NCBI GenBank assembly: GCA_019400425.1
Contig: JAFREE010000059.1
Span: 62,001-126,000 of the forward strand
Reading direction: 5' to 3'
Origin: Hymenochaete sp. R1
Lineage: Eukaryota; Basidiomycota; Agaricomycetes; Hymenochaetales; Hymenochaetaceae
DNA: 64,000 nt
Under the pieces are notes generated by a model. That model saw only the letters and a list, made by a program, of their open reading frames with translations, did no database searches and had not been told where the DNA came from. The translations under genes and the position numbers were made by a program. Of the stretch, positions 35,060 through 47,839 are shown piece after piece; position 1 is the stretch's first letter, and each line of letters starts with the position of its first letter.

Positions 35060-36533
35060 ATGGGTGGCGGTGACTTGAATATGAAGAAGTCATGGCATCC
35101 GCTCTTGATGAAGAATCAGGAGCGGGTGTGGCTCGAAGAAAAGAAAGCAGTACGTTTGATTACATTCATGTCTTTTTACATACGAGACTGATCTTGGATA
35201 TTTGTCTCTAGCTCGAAGAAAAGAAGAAGCTCGATCAGTTGCGAAAAGAGAAGGATGAAGAGCGGCAAATGCAGGAACTGCAGCGTCTTCAAGAGGAATC
35301 TACCGGTCGTAAACGGACCGAGAAGCTAGAATGGATGTATACCACACCTGCAACCGGCAGCGGTCAGAACAAAAATGACCTGGAAGATTATTTGCTAGGG
35401 AAGAAGAGGGTCGATAAGCTTCTGACAGGTGACGAGAACGAAAAGGTGCGAGGCTCCCCTCGAATTTGTTTTTACGTGTTGTCTCTCAACTGTTCTCATT
35501 CGTCACTTTACAAATATAGATCGGTGCTTCGCACAAAAACTTCATAGCCGTTCAAAATGCCAACACAGCGAGGGATATCGCTGCGAAGGTCCGTGAGGAT
35601 CCGCTACTTGCAATCAAACAGCAGGAACAGGCAGCGTATGAGGCATTGATGAAGAACCCTTTACGTTTGAAAGAGCTTCAGGCAAAGAATGGGGTCAAGC
35701 CAAAGAAAGATAAGAAAGAGAAGGGGGATAAAAAGAAGGATAGAAAAGGGAGGAGACACAAGCATCGGGATGACAGGGCCGACAATGACGAATACGAAAG
35801 CTACCGTAGGAGCTATTCACGTTCACTTTCTCCCGATGTCCGTCACCCCAGACGATATGATGAGCGACGGTTCCCGCGCTCCCCTTCCAGGACGTACGAT
35901 GATCGCGGAAGGTGGAGGAGCCAGAGCCCGGACTACTGGCAATACTCGAAGGAAAGACCGAATGACTATGGCAAGGATTACGCTCATGGGCGTCGTGAAA
36001 GCCATCCGGAACGTCGTAGAGAACCAACTCCAGACGCCGACAGCCACGAAAGGAATCGGTTTGATAGATATCATGGCTCCGACGAAACCTCATCGGAGGA
36101 ACGACGATTAGACAGGAGTCGCGATTATGGGAGGACGAACTCACGTTCATATGACGATCGCGAACGGAAGCATGCCAGGAGCCCAACCCCACCTACCTAT
36201 CACAGTAAACGTTCGCGGATGTCTTCTCCGCTTCCGCCGCGCCCTCGACCGGCACAGACGGGCCCACAGTCGAACCCGGTGGACGGCCGTGCGGCTCGCC
36301 TTGCCGCTATGACCACCGATGCGGCCCAGCATGAGAAGGCACGTAAGGAGCGGCTATTGGAGCTTCTTGAGAAGGAGAAGGCGGACTATGAGGCTGAGGA
36401 GAAGGTACGGGCGAAGTCAGGCGGTATGGGCAGCTTCTTGAGTCAAGAACAGAAGAAGGTGTTCAGTGGCACGGGTGGTATTGAAGATAGGATTCGAAGA
36501 GGTCGGGGAGGCTTGGTCGCTGAGGCGGACTGA
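35060..36533 (+). CDS. CWC25: Pre-mRNA splicing factor Cwc25
   Basis: Three exons (35060-35149, 35212-35445, 35520-36533), 445 aa. Cwc25 binds the spliceosome for the first catalytic step, after Prp2 remodelling. The N-terminus is highly typical: [24 protein letters not shown], then a Lys/Glu/Gln coiled region. It is followed by [29 protein letters not shown] and the [23 protein letters not shown] block. The central ~200 residues are an Arg/Ser/Asp-rich RS-like region, and the C-terminus ends with a [20 protein letters not shown] motif. RS-like extension is common in fungi other than yeasts and absent from the short S. cerevisiae protein. Confidence 0.94.
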
Positions 36534-36896
36534 AGGCATCGATGATGGGATGGACGCTTCGAGCTTACTACTTGCTACTTATTCTACTGTACTCTAACGA
36601 CATTTGGACATGTGTACTTCGTGAATGAAACATGGGAATTACTTTGCTCATGTGAAAAGTTGACATGCCGATTCTACACTCAGATCTAATGTGAACAGAT
36701 CGTAGCTGGGGACGAACGTTCTTCTCAGGGTAAACTTAGGGAACGTGAAAACGCTGGACGTAAAAATGGCTCGTGACCATTCCAAAACCCTACTTTGCCA
36801 CCCTTCTCGACGACTTGGTTCGACCTGCTCGCTAAGACGGCGTCGAGGGCCTGAATAGCGCGAGCGAGAAGCAAGAAAGTAAGATGACGAAAGGTC
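36534..36896. other. Convergent 3' region
   Basis: Gap between the CWC25 stop and the stop of the 142-aa orphan. It presumably holds both 3' UTRs; I see nothing else. Confidence 0.45.
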
Positions 36897-37415
36897 TCAG
36901 AGTCTCGAAGAATGACTAGCCTCTGTAAAATGTTTTACTTCTGACCGGGGAACCTGGACTGTTCGGCGAGGCTGTCTTCCACGGTCACTTGCTTCTGATA
37001 GGGCCACAATAGCTTCGTGGACGTCGAAGTCGTCATCGCTGACTTCTACAATCTCCTTCGAGCAAGAAACGAGGTCAGGCACACTGCTGCACTCGTTCTA
37101 GTTTTGTCATTCACCAACTCAATATGCGCACCAAAAGCCAGTTGCGCCCCTAAAACCAGTGCATCTCCCTGTTTGCTCTAAAGACGAACGCGAATGAATG
37201 AGCGAAGACTGGTAATTACGAACGTGTGAGGCACTCACAGCTTCCCCACTACTTTGCTCACGATTAGCTTCGTTGCTAGCTCCAAAATCCATGGGCGAGA
37301 AGCGTGTAATGTTCAAGCGGCGATTCAAGTTGTATTGTTGAGTTCGAGAGGGATAAGGGGCGTCCCTCATCGACAATGGGAAAGAGGAATACTGAAGAGG
37401 GCGAAGGAGTTCCAT
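36897..37415 (-). CDS. Small orphan protein, 142 aa
   Basis: Three exons (37415-37239, 37177-37085, 37055-36897), all lengths multiple of three with GT-AG borders. The protein is basic at the N-terminus (MELLRPLQYSSFPLSM; YNLNRRLNITRFSPMDFG), has a short hydrophobic segment (ALVLGAQLAFGAHIELVNDK) and an acidic then basic tail (EIVEVSDDDFDVHEAIVALSE). I recognise no family. Three clean in-phase junctions make a real gene likely, but no domain supports it. Confidence 0.5.
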
Positions 37416-37474
37416 GGGGGTTTTAGCGAACGGAAAGAGTCGAAGTGAGCTGAAGTCTGTGTGCTAGTCACAGC

Positions 37475-38760
37475 TTTTAGTAGAGCTCAATTCCTTCACA
37501 TTTGATCGCTGGCCCGGCGAAGATACCGGGTGTTTCAATTATTATCATACCAGGCAGCAGCATTTGCATTTCTATACGCATGTCAAAGACGAGGGATGTC
37601 GGCATACCCTCAATTTCGAGGATGAATGGAGAGCTGGTTCTGAAAGGCCGTTGGAACGTAAGAAAGTCTGCTGTTGGAACGGGTAATAAATAGATGAGGG
37701 CCACGACGCACGAGAGTTATACAATGATAGAAGCACGCCGTACCTAGGGACCACGCTCACCTTGTGCGAACTACTGGACTACCCAGTACATCCGTCTATT
37801 GGCATGATGACCGAGCGAATAGAGTCTGAACAGCGTCCGGCGGAGATTCTGTTGCATTCACGGTTCAGCGGGTTAAGAGAAACCCAGATAAATCCACTTT
37901 CAAATTCACGAGACACCCCAATGGTCGGCCCTTGCGAGCGGTACGTGCAGGTAAAGGAAAGGACCGGAGCTGTCTAATGCAGCCGATCTGTAGCCAGAGA
38001 AAGGGGGGAAAGGCGAGCATGTCGGCTTCGAGTTTTCGTATCCTCTACCGTCTCAACATCCACTCCGCCGAGCCGAGCCCCATGGCCTCGTTGGCGAAAC
38101 GGGAAGTCTTGACAAATAGCGCTCGGGTTTGTACATGTCGTTTCTTCAACGCCAAAGTACTGGTCAAGATCGGAGAAAAGTAGACGGTAGAGGGTCTCGA
38201 CTTGCCTGACTGCCGGTATCCTTCGCGCGTGGTACGACAAGGCGATGTGGAGGCGTAGAATAGGTACGATCACAGCCCATGCAGACGCGAAGTACCAGAA
38301 GGCAAATTCCTAAGAATGGCCGGAGTAGAAGCTCGTTCAGCGCCACAATACAGTTACTTGATCCATAGAATACTCACAATCCAGACTGTTCGCTACCCGA
38401 AACTTGTTCCTACGTCCAAATTGGCCTATCGGGAACGTACCATCTTCAGGACATAGACGATGATCCGCCGATGATGGATCATGAGCACCAACAACCAGAT
38501 AATTGCTTTTCCAGGCGCAGCATCGAAGAACAAGAGCACGAACGGTTGATCAGGCGACGGGTGTTCCACAGACTTCCACAACCTTGCAGATGCCTGGCGT
38601 CATCGCCGTGAACTTGAACCAACCGGGCCTGTTATCTTACCGGCGTGCATCCCCGCAATCTACAGCGAAAATGTTCAGAGGGAAGAAGCCTCCAGCCGTT
38701 TTTACGATCGGTAAGCGTACTCAGGATTGTGAGTTTAGCTTTTTCTCATTCAAGCTTCCC
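37475..38760 (-). CDS. Unresolved multi-exon membrane protein
   Basis: Several exons are convincing but the full model is not. Exon 38593-38441 encodes VLLFFDAAPGKAIIWLLVLM and ends ...YVLKM. A 15-nt exon 38392-38378 (RTVWI) follows, then 38309-38268 (EFAFWYFASAWAVI). Next comes probably 38209 to about 38098 (TLALKKRHVQTRALFVKTSR; NEAMGLGSAEWMLRR). Downstream open frames include FESGFIWVSLNPLNREC (near 37870) and a last exon near 37635-37490 (PFILEIEGMPTSLVFDMRIE) ending GPAIKCEGIELY. Several joins of the second half fit more than one phase. At least two membrane helices are likely. I cannot name the family; a sequencing indel or a decayed gene is possible. Confidence 0.4.
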
Positions 38761-39417
38761 AGGCACCGATCCGAGGCAATAACTTCTACATGCACATTCA
38801 ACGAGAAGCATGCGTAAGTTATCGAGCACATTGGGAGCAATATTAGGATATCATACGTGTTTAAGAAAACTTACTTTCTGTGGGCGAATGCTGAATGTAA
38901 TCAGTAATCGGCGTTTTTCTTTTCACATTCGAGACACGGAATGTTTGTGCGTAGACTCCACAATTCGCCGTAGAATCCAACACTAAGCAACGTGCTACAC
39001 ACACTTGTTTGCGTACTTATTCTATCTCCAAGATGAAGCTGTAAAGAGGAAGCAAACACACATTACTGAGCTAGCCAACCAGAAACCAGGCTGCCAGTGG
39101 TCGCGTTTGCCGAATCCCGATTTTCGCGCACTTTTCTAAATCTTCTTTTCCAAATTCGAAGTCCCACTACACGTCATCATCCGAATACACCACCATCCAA
39201 GTTGGCTTCACACCATGCCACCGTTGGTCGTGCTAGACATGAAATACGACAAGATATGCGAAGTGTGCACGGCTAGGAACTCTCTAGTACGCTCCTTTCT
39301 TGTCTTACAGCGAGATCTTGGGGCTCTTTCGTACGTTGGAGTTGGTCAGGATCGCAATGACGCATACCGAACTGGACTCGCCCAACAACGTCTTTACCTC
39401 CCTCTCCAACTGCCATC
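38761..39417. other. Intergenic region, divergent promoters
   Basis: Lies between the unresolved membrane gene (-) and the NDUFA9-like gene (+). An open frame from 39215 begins with an ATG but overlaps the start of the NDUFA9-like gene in another frame; I read it as leader sequence. Confidence 0.4.
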
Positions 39418-40615
39418 ATGTCCAACAAGCTGGTTATTTGTGGTGCTGGTTTCTTAGGTGCGCCTGCCTCATTTTTAAATAAAATAGGGTGATGGAGACA
39501 ACCGTTTTTTAAGGGTCGTACGTTGCTAAAGTCGTGTTGAACGGCAGCGTTGGCCAACAGCTTGGGCGCCATGTTCAGATAACTTCGCGCAGTCCGAACC
39601 GCCTTGTAGAAGACCTCAAGCGCAGCACAACTTCCCCAGAACGAGTGACAGGCGTTTCAGCTGATATAACAAGGCCCGACACTTTGGACAGAGCTTTTGA
39701 AGGTGCAGACACCGTGGTGTCGCTCGTCGGCATTCTAAACGGGCCAAAGGCTGCATTTGAATCTATTCAGTGGCATGGTGCGGAGAACGTTGCAAAAGTG
39801 GCGAAGAAGCAAGGAGCGAGACTAGTGCATATGAGCGCAATAGGAGCCGATAAGTCAAGTTCAATTGACTATGCACGAACAAAAGCACTCGGAGAACAAG
39901 CCGTGCGAGAACATTGCCCCGACGCTACCATCATCCGGCCAAGCTTGATCTTTGGTCCTGGTGATAGCTTCTTTGCCGTAAGCTCTCAATTCTCCGCATA
40001 CCTTTGCTGTCAATTGATCTTGTCGGAATTCCGAAACGTCAAGCGATTCGCTGCTCTGTCAAAGTTCCTTCCCTTTTTGCCAGTCTTCGGCGGAGGATCC
40101 ACACGTTTTCAGCCTGTGTATGCCGGTGATGTCGCCCGAGCAATTGAGATAGCATCCCGCACCTCCAATACTGAGGCTCAAAGAGCTACCAAGGCAAAAG
40201 TAATAGAAGCAGGCGGCCCTGATAGTGCGTCAATCATTAACTCTTAAGTTCAAAAGCATGTGTACTGAAGGAAGGCAGTCTTCACTTATAAAGAAATCAT
40301 GCAAAAAGTGCGACAGTACTCAGGGAGGAAACGACCCATCGTATCTTTACCATACACAGTGGGGAAATTGCAGGGTTTAGTGCTAGAGCAGTTTCCTCCA
40401 AACTTGTTTACTCTGACCAGAGATCAGGTGCGCATCGCCTCAACTGCCTTGAGGGAGACTTTAACCAATCATTTGGTAAGGTCGAGCAACTCAAATATGA
40501 CAACATTGTGGCTTCAACTTCCGGGCCGACTGTCGTTAATTTTGCGGAACTCATAAAGCGCTTTCATGGGGTAGACTTGAGGACTGTGGACGATATACTT
40601 CCGCAATACCTATAG
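39418..40615 (+). CDS. Complex I 39/40-kDa subunit (NDUFA9-like)
   Basis: Five exons (39418-39457, 39514-39977, 40044-40224, 40279-40427, 40481-40615), 322 aa. Atypical short-chain dehydrogenase fold; in complex I this subunit binds NADPH structurally at the matrix arm. The Rossmann motif VICGAGFLGSYVAK is split by intron 1. Family marks include VVSLVGILNGPKAAFE, VKIHMSAIGAD-type (here LVHMSAIGADKSSSIDYARTK), IIRPSLIFGPGDSFF and FQPVYAGDVARAIEIA. The annotated start directly enters the Rossmann fold, leaving no presequence. Fungal homologues include both complex I subunits and the yeast Coq11 protein, which has the same fold, so Coq11-type function is the main alternative. The gene reads toward the Ptm1-like gene. 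Confidence 0.85.
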
Positions 40616-40970
40616 TAGATTCTCATCACTACGCAACTACTATTACATTAATTTGTACTTCTAAAAATCACTCATATCATTTGAAATCTTAATGTAGGCA
40701 AGATTTCACCGTCTACAGACAATCTTTGACGTTACGAATCCATCAAGATACCGCTTGCCATTCGTTTAATAATAGGCCGAATCGTCAGTATTCCGTTTTG
40801 GGCGAAGTAGCGCCGATCGTTGCTGCGCGTACAGGACACGAATTCCAGCGCACACCGAGCACGATGATTTCACGTCACTTCATTCACTACTCTTTCGAGC
40901 CTCAATTATATTCGTGGCGTATTGAGCAACGCAGGAGAGCTAAAGAGCTAAAGCTCTTCGAATAAACATA
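40616..40970. other. Intergenic region
   Basis: A 355-bp gap between two plus-strand genes. I see only UTR and promoter-like AT-rich DNA. Confidence 0.45.
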
Positions 40971-43038
40971 ATGATGCTTGTCATCGGAGCGCTTCCATGG
41001 TTGCTGAGCAGCGTTCTACTAGCTTCCGCATATGACGTTCCTATAGGGGATACAGACTACACGAGCCAGATCTGTAGTGGGATGTGGGGAGGCTCTAATG
41101 CTCGTATTAATGGTGAGTTTTGCATTCTGCTGAGAAATTGCGCGTCTGATTGCGCTGCGTATAGTAAGCTTCGAGAGCTCGTCACAAGGGCAGCTTGCCA
41201 TGGTTATCTATGAATGGAACGACAATGAGATGTTGGGGAAGGTAACGTCCATGATTGACGACACGCTTCCAGTGAGCAAGCTCTTCTCTGTGTCGTTCTG
41301 ACTCAGCTCTTATTATACTACGCTGTCCAGCAGAAAACGTATGTCTGTACATCTGATGCAGTACGTGGCGGTTACTGCACGTCTAGTGACCTTGGGAAGT
41401 TCATCTTGGACCTCCCATCCGATAAAACGGTCAACGAGACAAGCTTTTGGACTGCACGAGTCGGTTTCCGGAGTAGTGGCTCCCGCAGCTCGACCTCAGG
41501 CTCTCCAGTCATACGTCAAGATAATATAACTAATTCCGCTTCGGGCGTCTTATGGTATGACGAGCCCATTCAATACGCCGTTCAGAAGACCGGTTTTTAC
41601 TGCGTGGCCGTTGTGCCCGTCACGGTCCTTGCTTCCGACAACATCCAAGTAAGGCAAGCGAACACCGATGTCCCATATCATCCTCACTATAGTGGAAATG
41701 TGCTCTTCCGCAATACGTTTGACGGCAAGCTCCCAGCCTCCGATTACCCCAAGCTGAACTTCTACTTTGTGATGTTCTTGGCGTATTTGGTGCTTGGCGG
41801 GACATGGGGTTGGCTCTGTTACAAGTACAAGGAAGAGCTACTGCCAATCCAATACTACCTTTCGAGCTTGATTGCGCTTCTGGTCATCGAGATGGTTGCG
41901 AACTTTGCGTACTATAGGTATTTGAATGCGCATGGTAGAGGTACCGCCTCTACGGCATTCTTGATTGTGGTAGCGATCTTGGACGCCGGACGAAACGCTC
42001 TGTCATTCTTCATGTTGCTCGTGGTCTGTCTTGGTTTGAGCGTTGTTCGCGAGTCGCTTGGAGGGACTATGACAAGGTGTCAGCTGCTGGCCGTGGCTCA
42101 CTTTATATTCGGAGGTGCGTCCCGAATGATCGTTGACCGTTGGCTGTGTTCTCTTTAACCAATGACATTGCAGTGTTATACGCTATCGGCATCGTCGAGC
42201 TGGAGTTGGAGTCGACTTCAGCCTTTATTCTACTCCTTTTCATTTTCCCTCTCGCACTCACTCTGAGTGGGTTCTTATGCTGGATTATGTATGCTCTGAA
42301 CGGTGAGGCGTATTTACTTAGTACAGATGCTTTAGACTCATACTTTATTGTACAGGGACAATCAATCAACTCGCCGCCCGGAAACAAAGATACAAGCTGT
42401 CTATGTTCACTAAGCTTCATCGTATCTTACTCGGTGTAGTATTGATTGTGTGTATCTTTTTCGTCGTATCAACTTTCCTTTTCTCCAGTCGAATGGCCGA
42501 AGGTTGGTCTGTTCCCATCATTCGGTCATAACTACTGGCTAAGAGCTTTAAATAGATTTCTCAGCCAGTTTCTGGAGAACCCGCTGGATTCTTCTGGATG
42601 GTGAATAATCCAAAATTTACTATGCGATCACTATCTGACGATGATTCATCAGGCTGGCTTGCCATTCTTTATTTCATCGCTTTCGGAGCTATTGCCTATC
42701 TTTGGCGTCCAACACCCCACAACAGGCGCCTCGCAATGTCCGAGGAACTGGCACAAGAAGACGAAGACGCCGAAGACTACGACATGGAGGCTCTGGAGCG
42801 GCGAACGCGAGGAGATGACGACGATGACGATGCAACTCTAGTCGGCGGCCGCAGAGGTCACTCGCCTGTCGTTGGGGATGATGCTGTCGTGTTTGAGATT
42901 GGGGATCACGAAGATGACGACGATGAAGCGAAGTCGCCCGTGGCGAAGACCCAGAAGGACGATGATGGCGTGCATGGGGACGACCATGAGCGACAAGGCT
43001 TGATGAATGGCAATGGTCACAGACATCGGAACGACTGA
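40971..43038 (+). CDS. Ptm1/GPR107-family seven-helix Golgi protein
   Basis: Seven exons (40971-41112, 41165-41271, 41331-42114, 42174-42302, 42356-42502, 42556-42600, 42653-43038), 579 aa. The N-terminus is a signal peptide (LVIGALPWLLSSVLLASAYD). A luminal beta-rich GOLD-like domain with several Cys follows to about residue 230. Then come seven membrane segments starting with LNFYFVMFLAYLVLGGTWGWLCY. The signature between helices 6-7 and the tail (DFSASFWRTRWILLDGW; GAIAYLWRPTPHNRRLAMSEEL) is that of the Ptm1/lung-7TM-receptor (GOST) family. The cytoplasmic tail is strongly acidic, with runs of Asp. These proteins recycle through Golgi and endosomes and are thought to act in trafficking. 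Confidence 0.9.
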
Positions 43039-43229
43039 GTCGCTTCCTCCCTCGCACTTAAAATGTCTTCATTATCTATTTTATTCAAAATCTTCTATTC
43101 ATGATCTTGCTATCTCATTCATCACATTCCAGTCTGAATCCTCAGCCATAAAGTAATACATTAACGTAATAGCGTAGACTACACAAAATCTGCGAAATAT
43201 TAAACAGCAAGATACCACAACGAAAGCGG

Positions 43230-46200
43230 TCAGTCCCTTATTCTACCCGTGGACACAGTATAAAGCCGAGCGGCAATGTTCATGGCTTGAAGTTCCTGAA
43301 CAACGAACAGTTAGTTGTACTTTTCTTTAGGTCAGAAGCATGAGAACACACTTGGAATAAAAGCTTCGCGGCATAGGGAATATAAAGTTGTGATACACTC
43401 GTTTTGTTCTTGCATGCTCGACATTCAAATGTTTGTTTTTTCTATGCATCATTGTTAATAAAGGAACGAGAGGCAGATCAAAGTCGAACTTACCAAGTTG
43501 GCAATTGCCGTCAAACCACACCTGAGAGACATTGATGTCAGCAGACACGAAAAGATCTGAGAACACCTATTACTCACAAGTCGCAGACATGCAAACGGTA
43601 CGCATCACTCGCGTCAAATAGACGCTCCTTCAGGAACGCTGCTATGCCATGAGAAATCATACAATCACGCTAGAAGCGAGGTTAGTGACTGATATGTAAT
43701 TGAGACGGTAATTAGCCATACCTCCATCTCTCCGAACCGTAAACCGCCATCACGCGATCGACCTTCTACGGGCTGTCTCGTCAAGATCTGAACTGGACCC
43801 CGAGCTCGAGAATGAATTTTGTCATCCACCATATGCTTCAATCGCTGGTAATACGTAGGTCCGAGGTAGACTTGTGCCTGAAGTTTCCGCCCGGTGTGTC
43901 CGTGGTACATAACTTCCAAGCCTCGAGATTGGTACCCACGTTCCCGCAGCAGAGCCGACACTGAGTCGACGGTAAGATCCGTGAATGGAGTGGCATCACC
44001 TTCATTGCCGACTACAGTGGCCAGCTTCGAAAGAAGACACTCGACCAGATGTCCAATTGTCATCCGCGATGGAATAGCATGAGGATTGATAATAATGTCA
44101 GGCGTGATACCTTCAGCAGTAAAAGGCATGTCTTCTTGACGGTATGTAATACCAATCGTACCTTTCTGCCCGTGGCGAGAGGCAAATTTGTCACCGATTT
44201 GAGGGATACGAGTGGACCGGATTCTGATTTTAACAAATTTCAGCCCCTCGGAGTTCGTAGTAACTACGACTTGGTCAACAAGGCCTTGTTCAGTGCTTTT
44301 TAACGGCGTCGAGATGTCGCGCCTCGTGTGTCCCCTCGCACGTTGACCGAGCTCTTCACTATCCGGTGGAATTGGTGCCGTCTTCCCGATAATGATGTCC
44401 TCACCCCTGACGTTAATACCAGGAGCAATGAGACCGTCGTCTTCAAGCTTATCGTAAGTTCCATGCTTCATGCGCAACGTCGTGTCGCGAGTGGGCTTCT
44501 CGAATTCATCAACCATCAACGCACCGCTACGCTTCTCTTGATCCATATATGTTCGGTAGTATAGACTACGGAAAAGGCCGCGGTCAATTGAACTTTGATT
44601 CATAATAACAGAATCTTCTTGGTTGTACCCGCTGTAACAGAGAATGGCGACGATAGCGTTCTGACCGGCAGGAAGCTCTCGGAACTTTAGGTACTCCATT
44701 GAACGTGTTGTCGCAAGCGGCTTTTGAGGGTAATAGAGAATATTTGCCATCGTATCCTGGCGAACCAAAAAATTCGTCAAGAAGATTCCCATCGCTTGCT
44801 TACCCATGGCGGATTGGTAGGTGTTACGTGGGGACTATATGAAATATCGTTAGTAAAGAAGAAAATTGCTGCAGTATGAACCACTTACTTGATTATGATC
44901 CGGGAAAGGAATGATACTCGCACAAATACCTAAAATCATACTTGGGTGAATTTCGCAGTGCGTCCAAGTATGAGCCATTGGTACAGGTTTTAGACGTGCA
45001 GCGGGGTCAAATTCGCCACCTCGTGGGTTCAGACCTTTCTTCATCAATCGTGATTCAACAAGATCGTCAGGAGTCATGCAAATCATGACGGTCTCCTCTT
45101 CTTCTGCATCGACGTATTCGATCACACCGTCTTTAAGCAAATCTCCCCATATGTATGGTTTGTACTTTCTTTTGATGCGCATATCATTCTTCATGATTGG
45201 CATCCCATTCTCTTCATCCTCATCTGTTTCACCATCCGATTTCAGGTTCTCTGGTACCCAAGGCCTTTCCTCTAGCCGCCTCCTTGCACGAAGGTAGTTC
45301 ATATGCCTGCGTTTGATTAACAGCCGGTGATCGTCCACAATAAAAAGGGGTCGAAGTACCCGACCAGCGTCCGTATAGATGCGAACTTCCTTCTCTCGGA
45401 TATCCCGTACAAGAGAGACCTCGTATTCGATATCCTCTTTCCTTCTAAGAGTGCGTAGTGTGTCCATGAGGCTCACAGGGTCACGATGGACGCCGATCCA
45501 AACGCCGTTGACGAAAACTTTCGTAAGGTTACCTGTATGTGCATTCTCTTCCAAGCTATCCATGCCCCACTCTTCTAAGAATTCGATGACGGGTGCAGAC
45601 AACGAGCCAACCGAAATCAAAGACATCAACGAAAGGTTCTTTACGAGACCACAAGCCTGCCCTTCCGGAGTCTCAGCAGGGCACACCATACCCCAGTGCG
45701 TGTTGTGCAATTGCCGTGGCTTTGCGATCTTGCCCTCGCGTCCCAAAGGAGTATTGCACCGACGAAGATGAGACAATGTTGAGGCGTATGTGTATCTGTT
45801 CAACACTTGCGATACTCCAGCTTTGGTGGACATGGATTTCTTCTGGTCTCCCCAGTTACCCGTCGCGAGTGAGTATTTAAGCCCATTGGTGATCGTTTGC
45901 GTTTTGACGGCCATGTTGATATTGAATTCCTTGTGCGTCTCAACACACTGTAAATAAGCATGTTTTAGTCTAACAACCCAAAAGAATTTATTCAGAATGA
46001 GCGTACCTTCTGTAAATAACGATACACATCCTTCGTGAGTTTCCTAAAAAGCATACGAAATAAACCAGCCAACAGAGGGCCTGCAAGATCCAATCGTTTC
46101 TTGCCAAAGTGATCTCGATCATCCAGTTCACGGCGCTCAAGAGCGGCAAGGAGAAGTCTATGGATCATGTAACCAAAGAAATATGCCTTCTTCGACTCCG

Positions 46201-47571
46201 ACCCTTCTGACATGGAAATGTGCGGTAACATCTCCTTTTGAAGAATCTCTTGAGCGTACCTAAGACGCTTTTCACGATTGAGGCCTGTCGCAGTTCCACG
46301 ATTCCCAATGAAGTCCAGCGCAATCTGTCACAAAAGCTCAGCACGTATAGTAAAGGATTTCAGCTGTGAACAAACCTCTCGGTCTTGGATGACGAAGCCA
46401 TCGTCAATACAAGGCTTCAGCATTTCCATCATTTGACTATCGTTCAAATCGAGGCAAATGTGCTCGAGAATGTCACGATCGGAAACGACACCCAATGCTC
46501 GGAAAACAACCCAGATAGGAATGTCAACTTTGATGTATGGTATCGTTGCCTTCATGACATTTCCTGACTGTGCATAGATAATGCGTTAAAGACTGGGGGA
46601 AATTTACATGGCCAGATGCTCACAGCTCTCTCAGGACCTCTGTGATACATTTTAACTTGGAACTGGCTTATTGTCTTCCCTCCTTTTTCCACTGCACTTC
46701 GAATTTCGGCCAAGAAGTTTATTGGAGATGGCTGAGCTTTCGCGAAGACATAGACAGTATTCGTCGCCATTCTCTCCTGAGCAATGAGAACCTTTTCCGA
46801 CCCATTGATAATGAAGTAGCCCCCTTGATCATAAGGGCATTCGTTGACGGTGTACATCTGTTCTTCTGTGAAATTCTTGATAATGCAGAAAAAGGACCTC
46901 AACATCAATGGTACCTATATCACTATGTAAGGTATTATTCTCTAATATCAAAGGAAAGAACACTAACACGACCGATAGTAGCTCGAATAGCTTCCGGGGG
47001 TCCGTCCTCTTTCCATTGCATCTCTCCATTCATGGAATCTGGGTTCTCGGAGCCAATCAAAGTCCTCTTCGTTATTGAGGCATACAGTGGGGCCGCGTAG
47101 GTCAGGTTTCGTATACGACAGTCCTGAGGGAAAATGGCATGGGTTGAACCATCCGACTCGCTGAATGTGGGCTTGGACAACATAACCTGACCGAAGCTAA
47201 TCTCGTAGCGACGCTGAGTGCGTTACTCAGTAACTTCCTTCCTAAGGAAAACATGGTACGCACCGTAGCATCTCTGTCTGAGCCTGAGTGCTGGTCTTGT
47301 TGGTCGAGAATTAAATCCGCATTTTCGTCTACCAGCTCCTGGATAGTGTTCGTGACGAATTCGTCGAATGAATCCAATTGCTGCCTGACGAGACCCTTGT
47401 CGTCAAAATAAGAGGTAATGACGGCCCAGCAGTCTTCTTGAGTTATGTCGTCGTCATCGTCTTCCTCGTCGAGATCTGGCAAGTCCACGCTGTCGTAGTA
47501 CGACGGGAATGCACCTTGATGAACAAGGTCAATGTGTCTCCATGAATGATTTCTGCTCTCTACTCACTCAT
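43230..47571 (-). CDS. RPB2: RNA polymerase II second-largest subunit Rpb2
   Basis: Twelve exons (47571-47568, 47514-47264, 47213-46968, 46914-46624, 46567-46376, 46324-46007, 45947-44889, 44834-43722, 43669-43578, 43521-43494, 43441-43352, 43295-43230), 1249 aa. The first coding exon is just 4 nt (ATG plus A). Landmarks are [22 protein letters not shown], the lobe and fork regions, [42 protein letters not shown], and the hybrid-binding [15 protein letters not shown]. The C-terminal zinc site CDLCG...CRACKNK is split over exons 9-11, and the protein ends [11 protein letters not shown]. Rpb2 forms half of the active centre of Pol II. RPB2-type sequence is distinct from RPA2 and RPC2 in these motifs. 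It shares a 268-bp divergent promoter with the sorting nexin gene. Confidence 0.97.
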
Positions 47572-47839
47572 TTTTCCAAGCTAAATGAGTAGTAAAAATT
47601 ATGTCTGACTGATTTGGAAAGCGCTTCTGAGTGGCGGCTTTAATTGTCAACACGAGAAGGAAGGACGGTGGACGCGCTCGTTGTGAGCGTTGGACGAAGA
47701 CCAAAGTTCAGAGATTCGCGCTCTTCTCTCTTCTTCCTAATTGATTATGTAATCAAAATGCGCGTAAATCACAGGACCGATTCACTCATAGTAGGATCCT
47801 TGGCCCCTTCTTTACCTTCTTTCGTTGACGGATCTCAGC

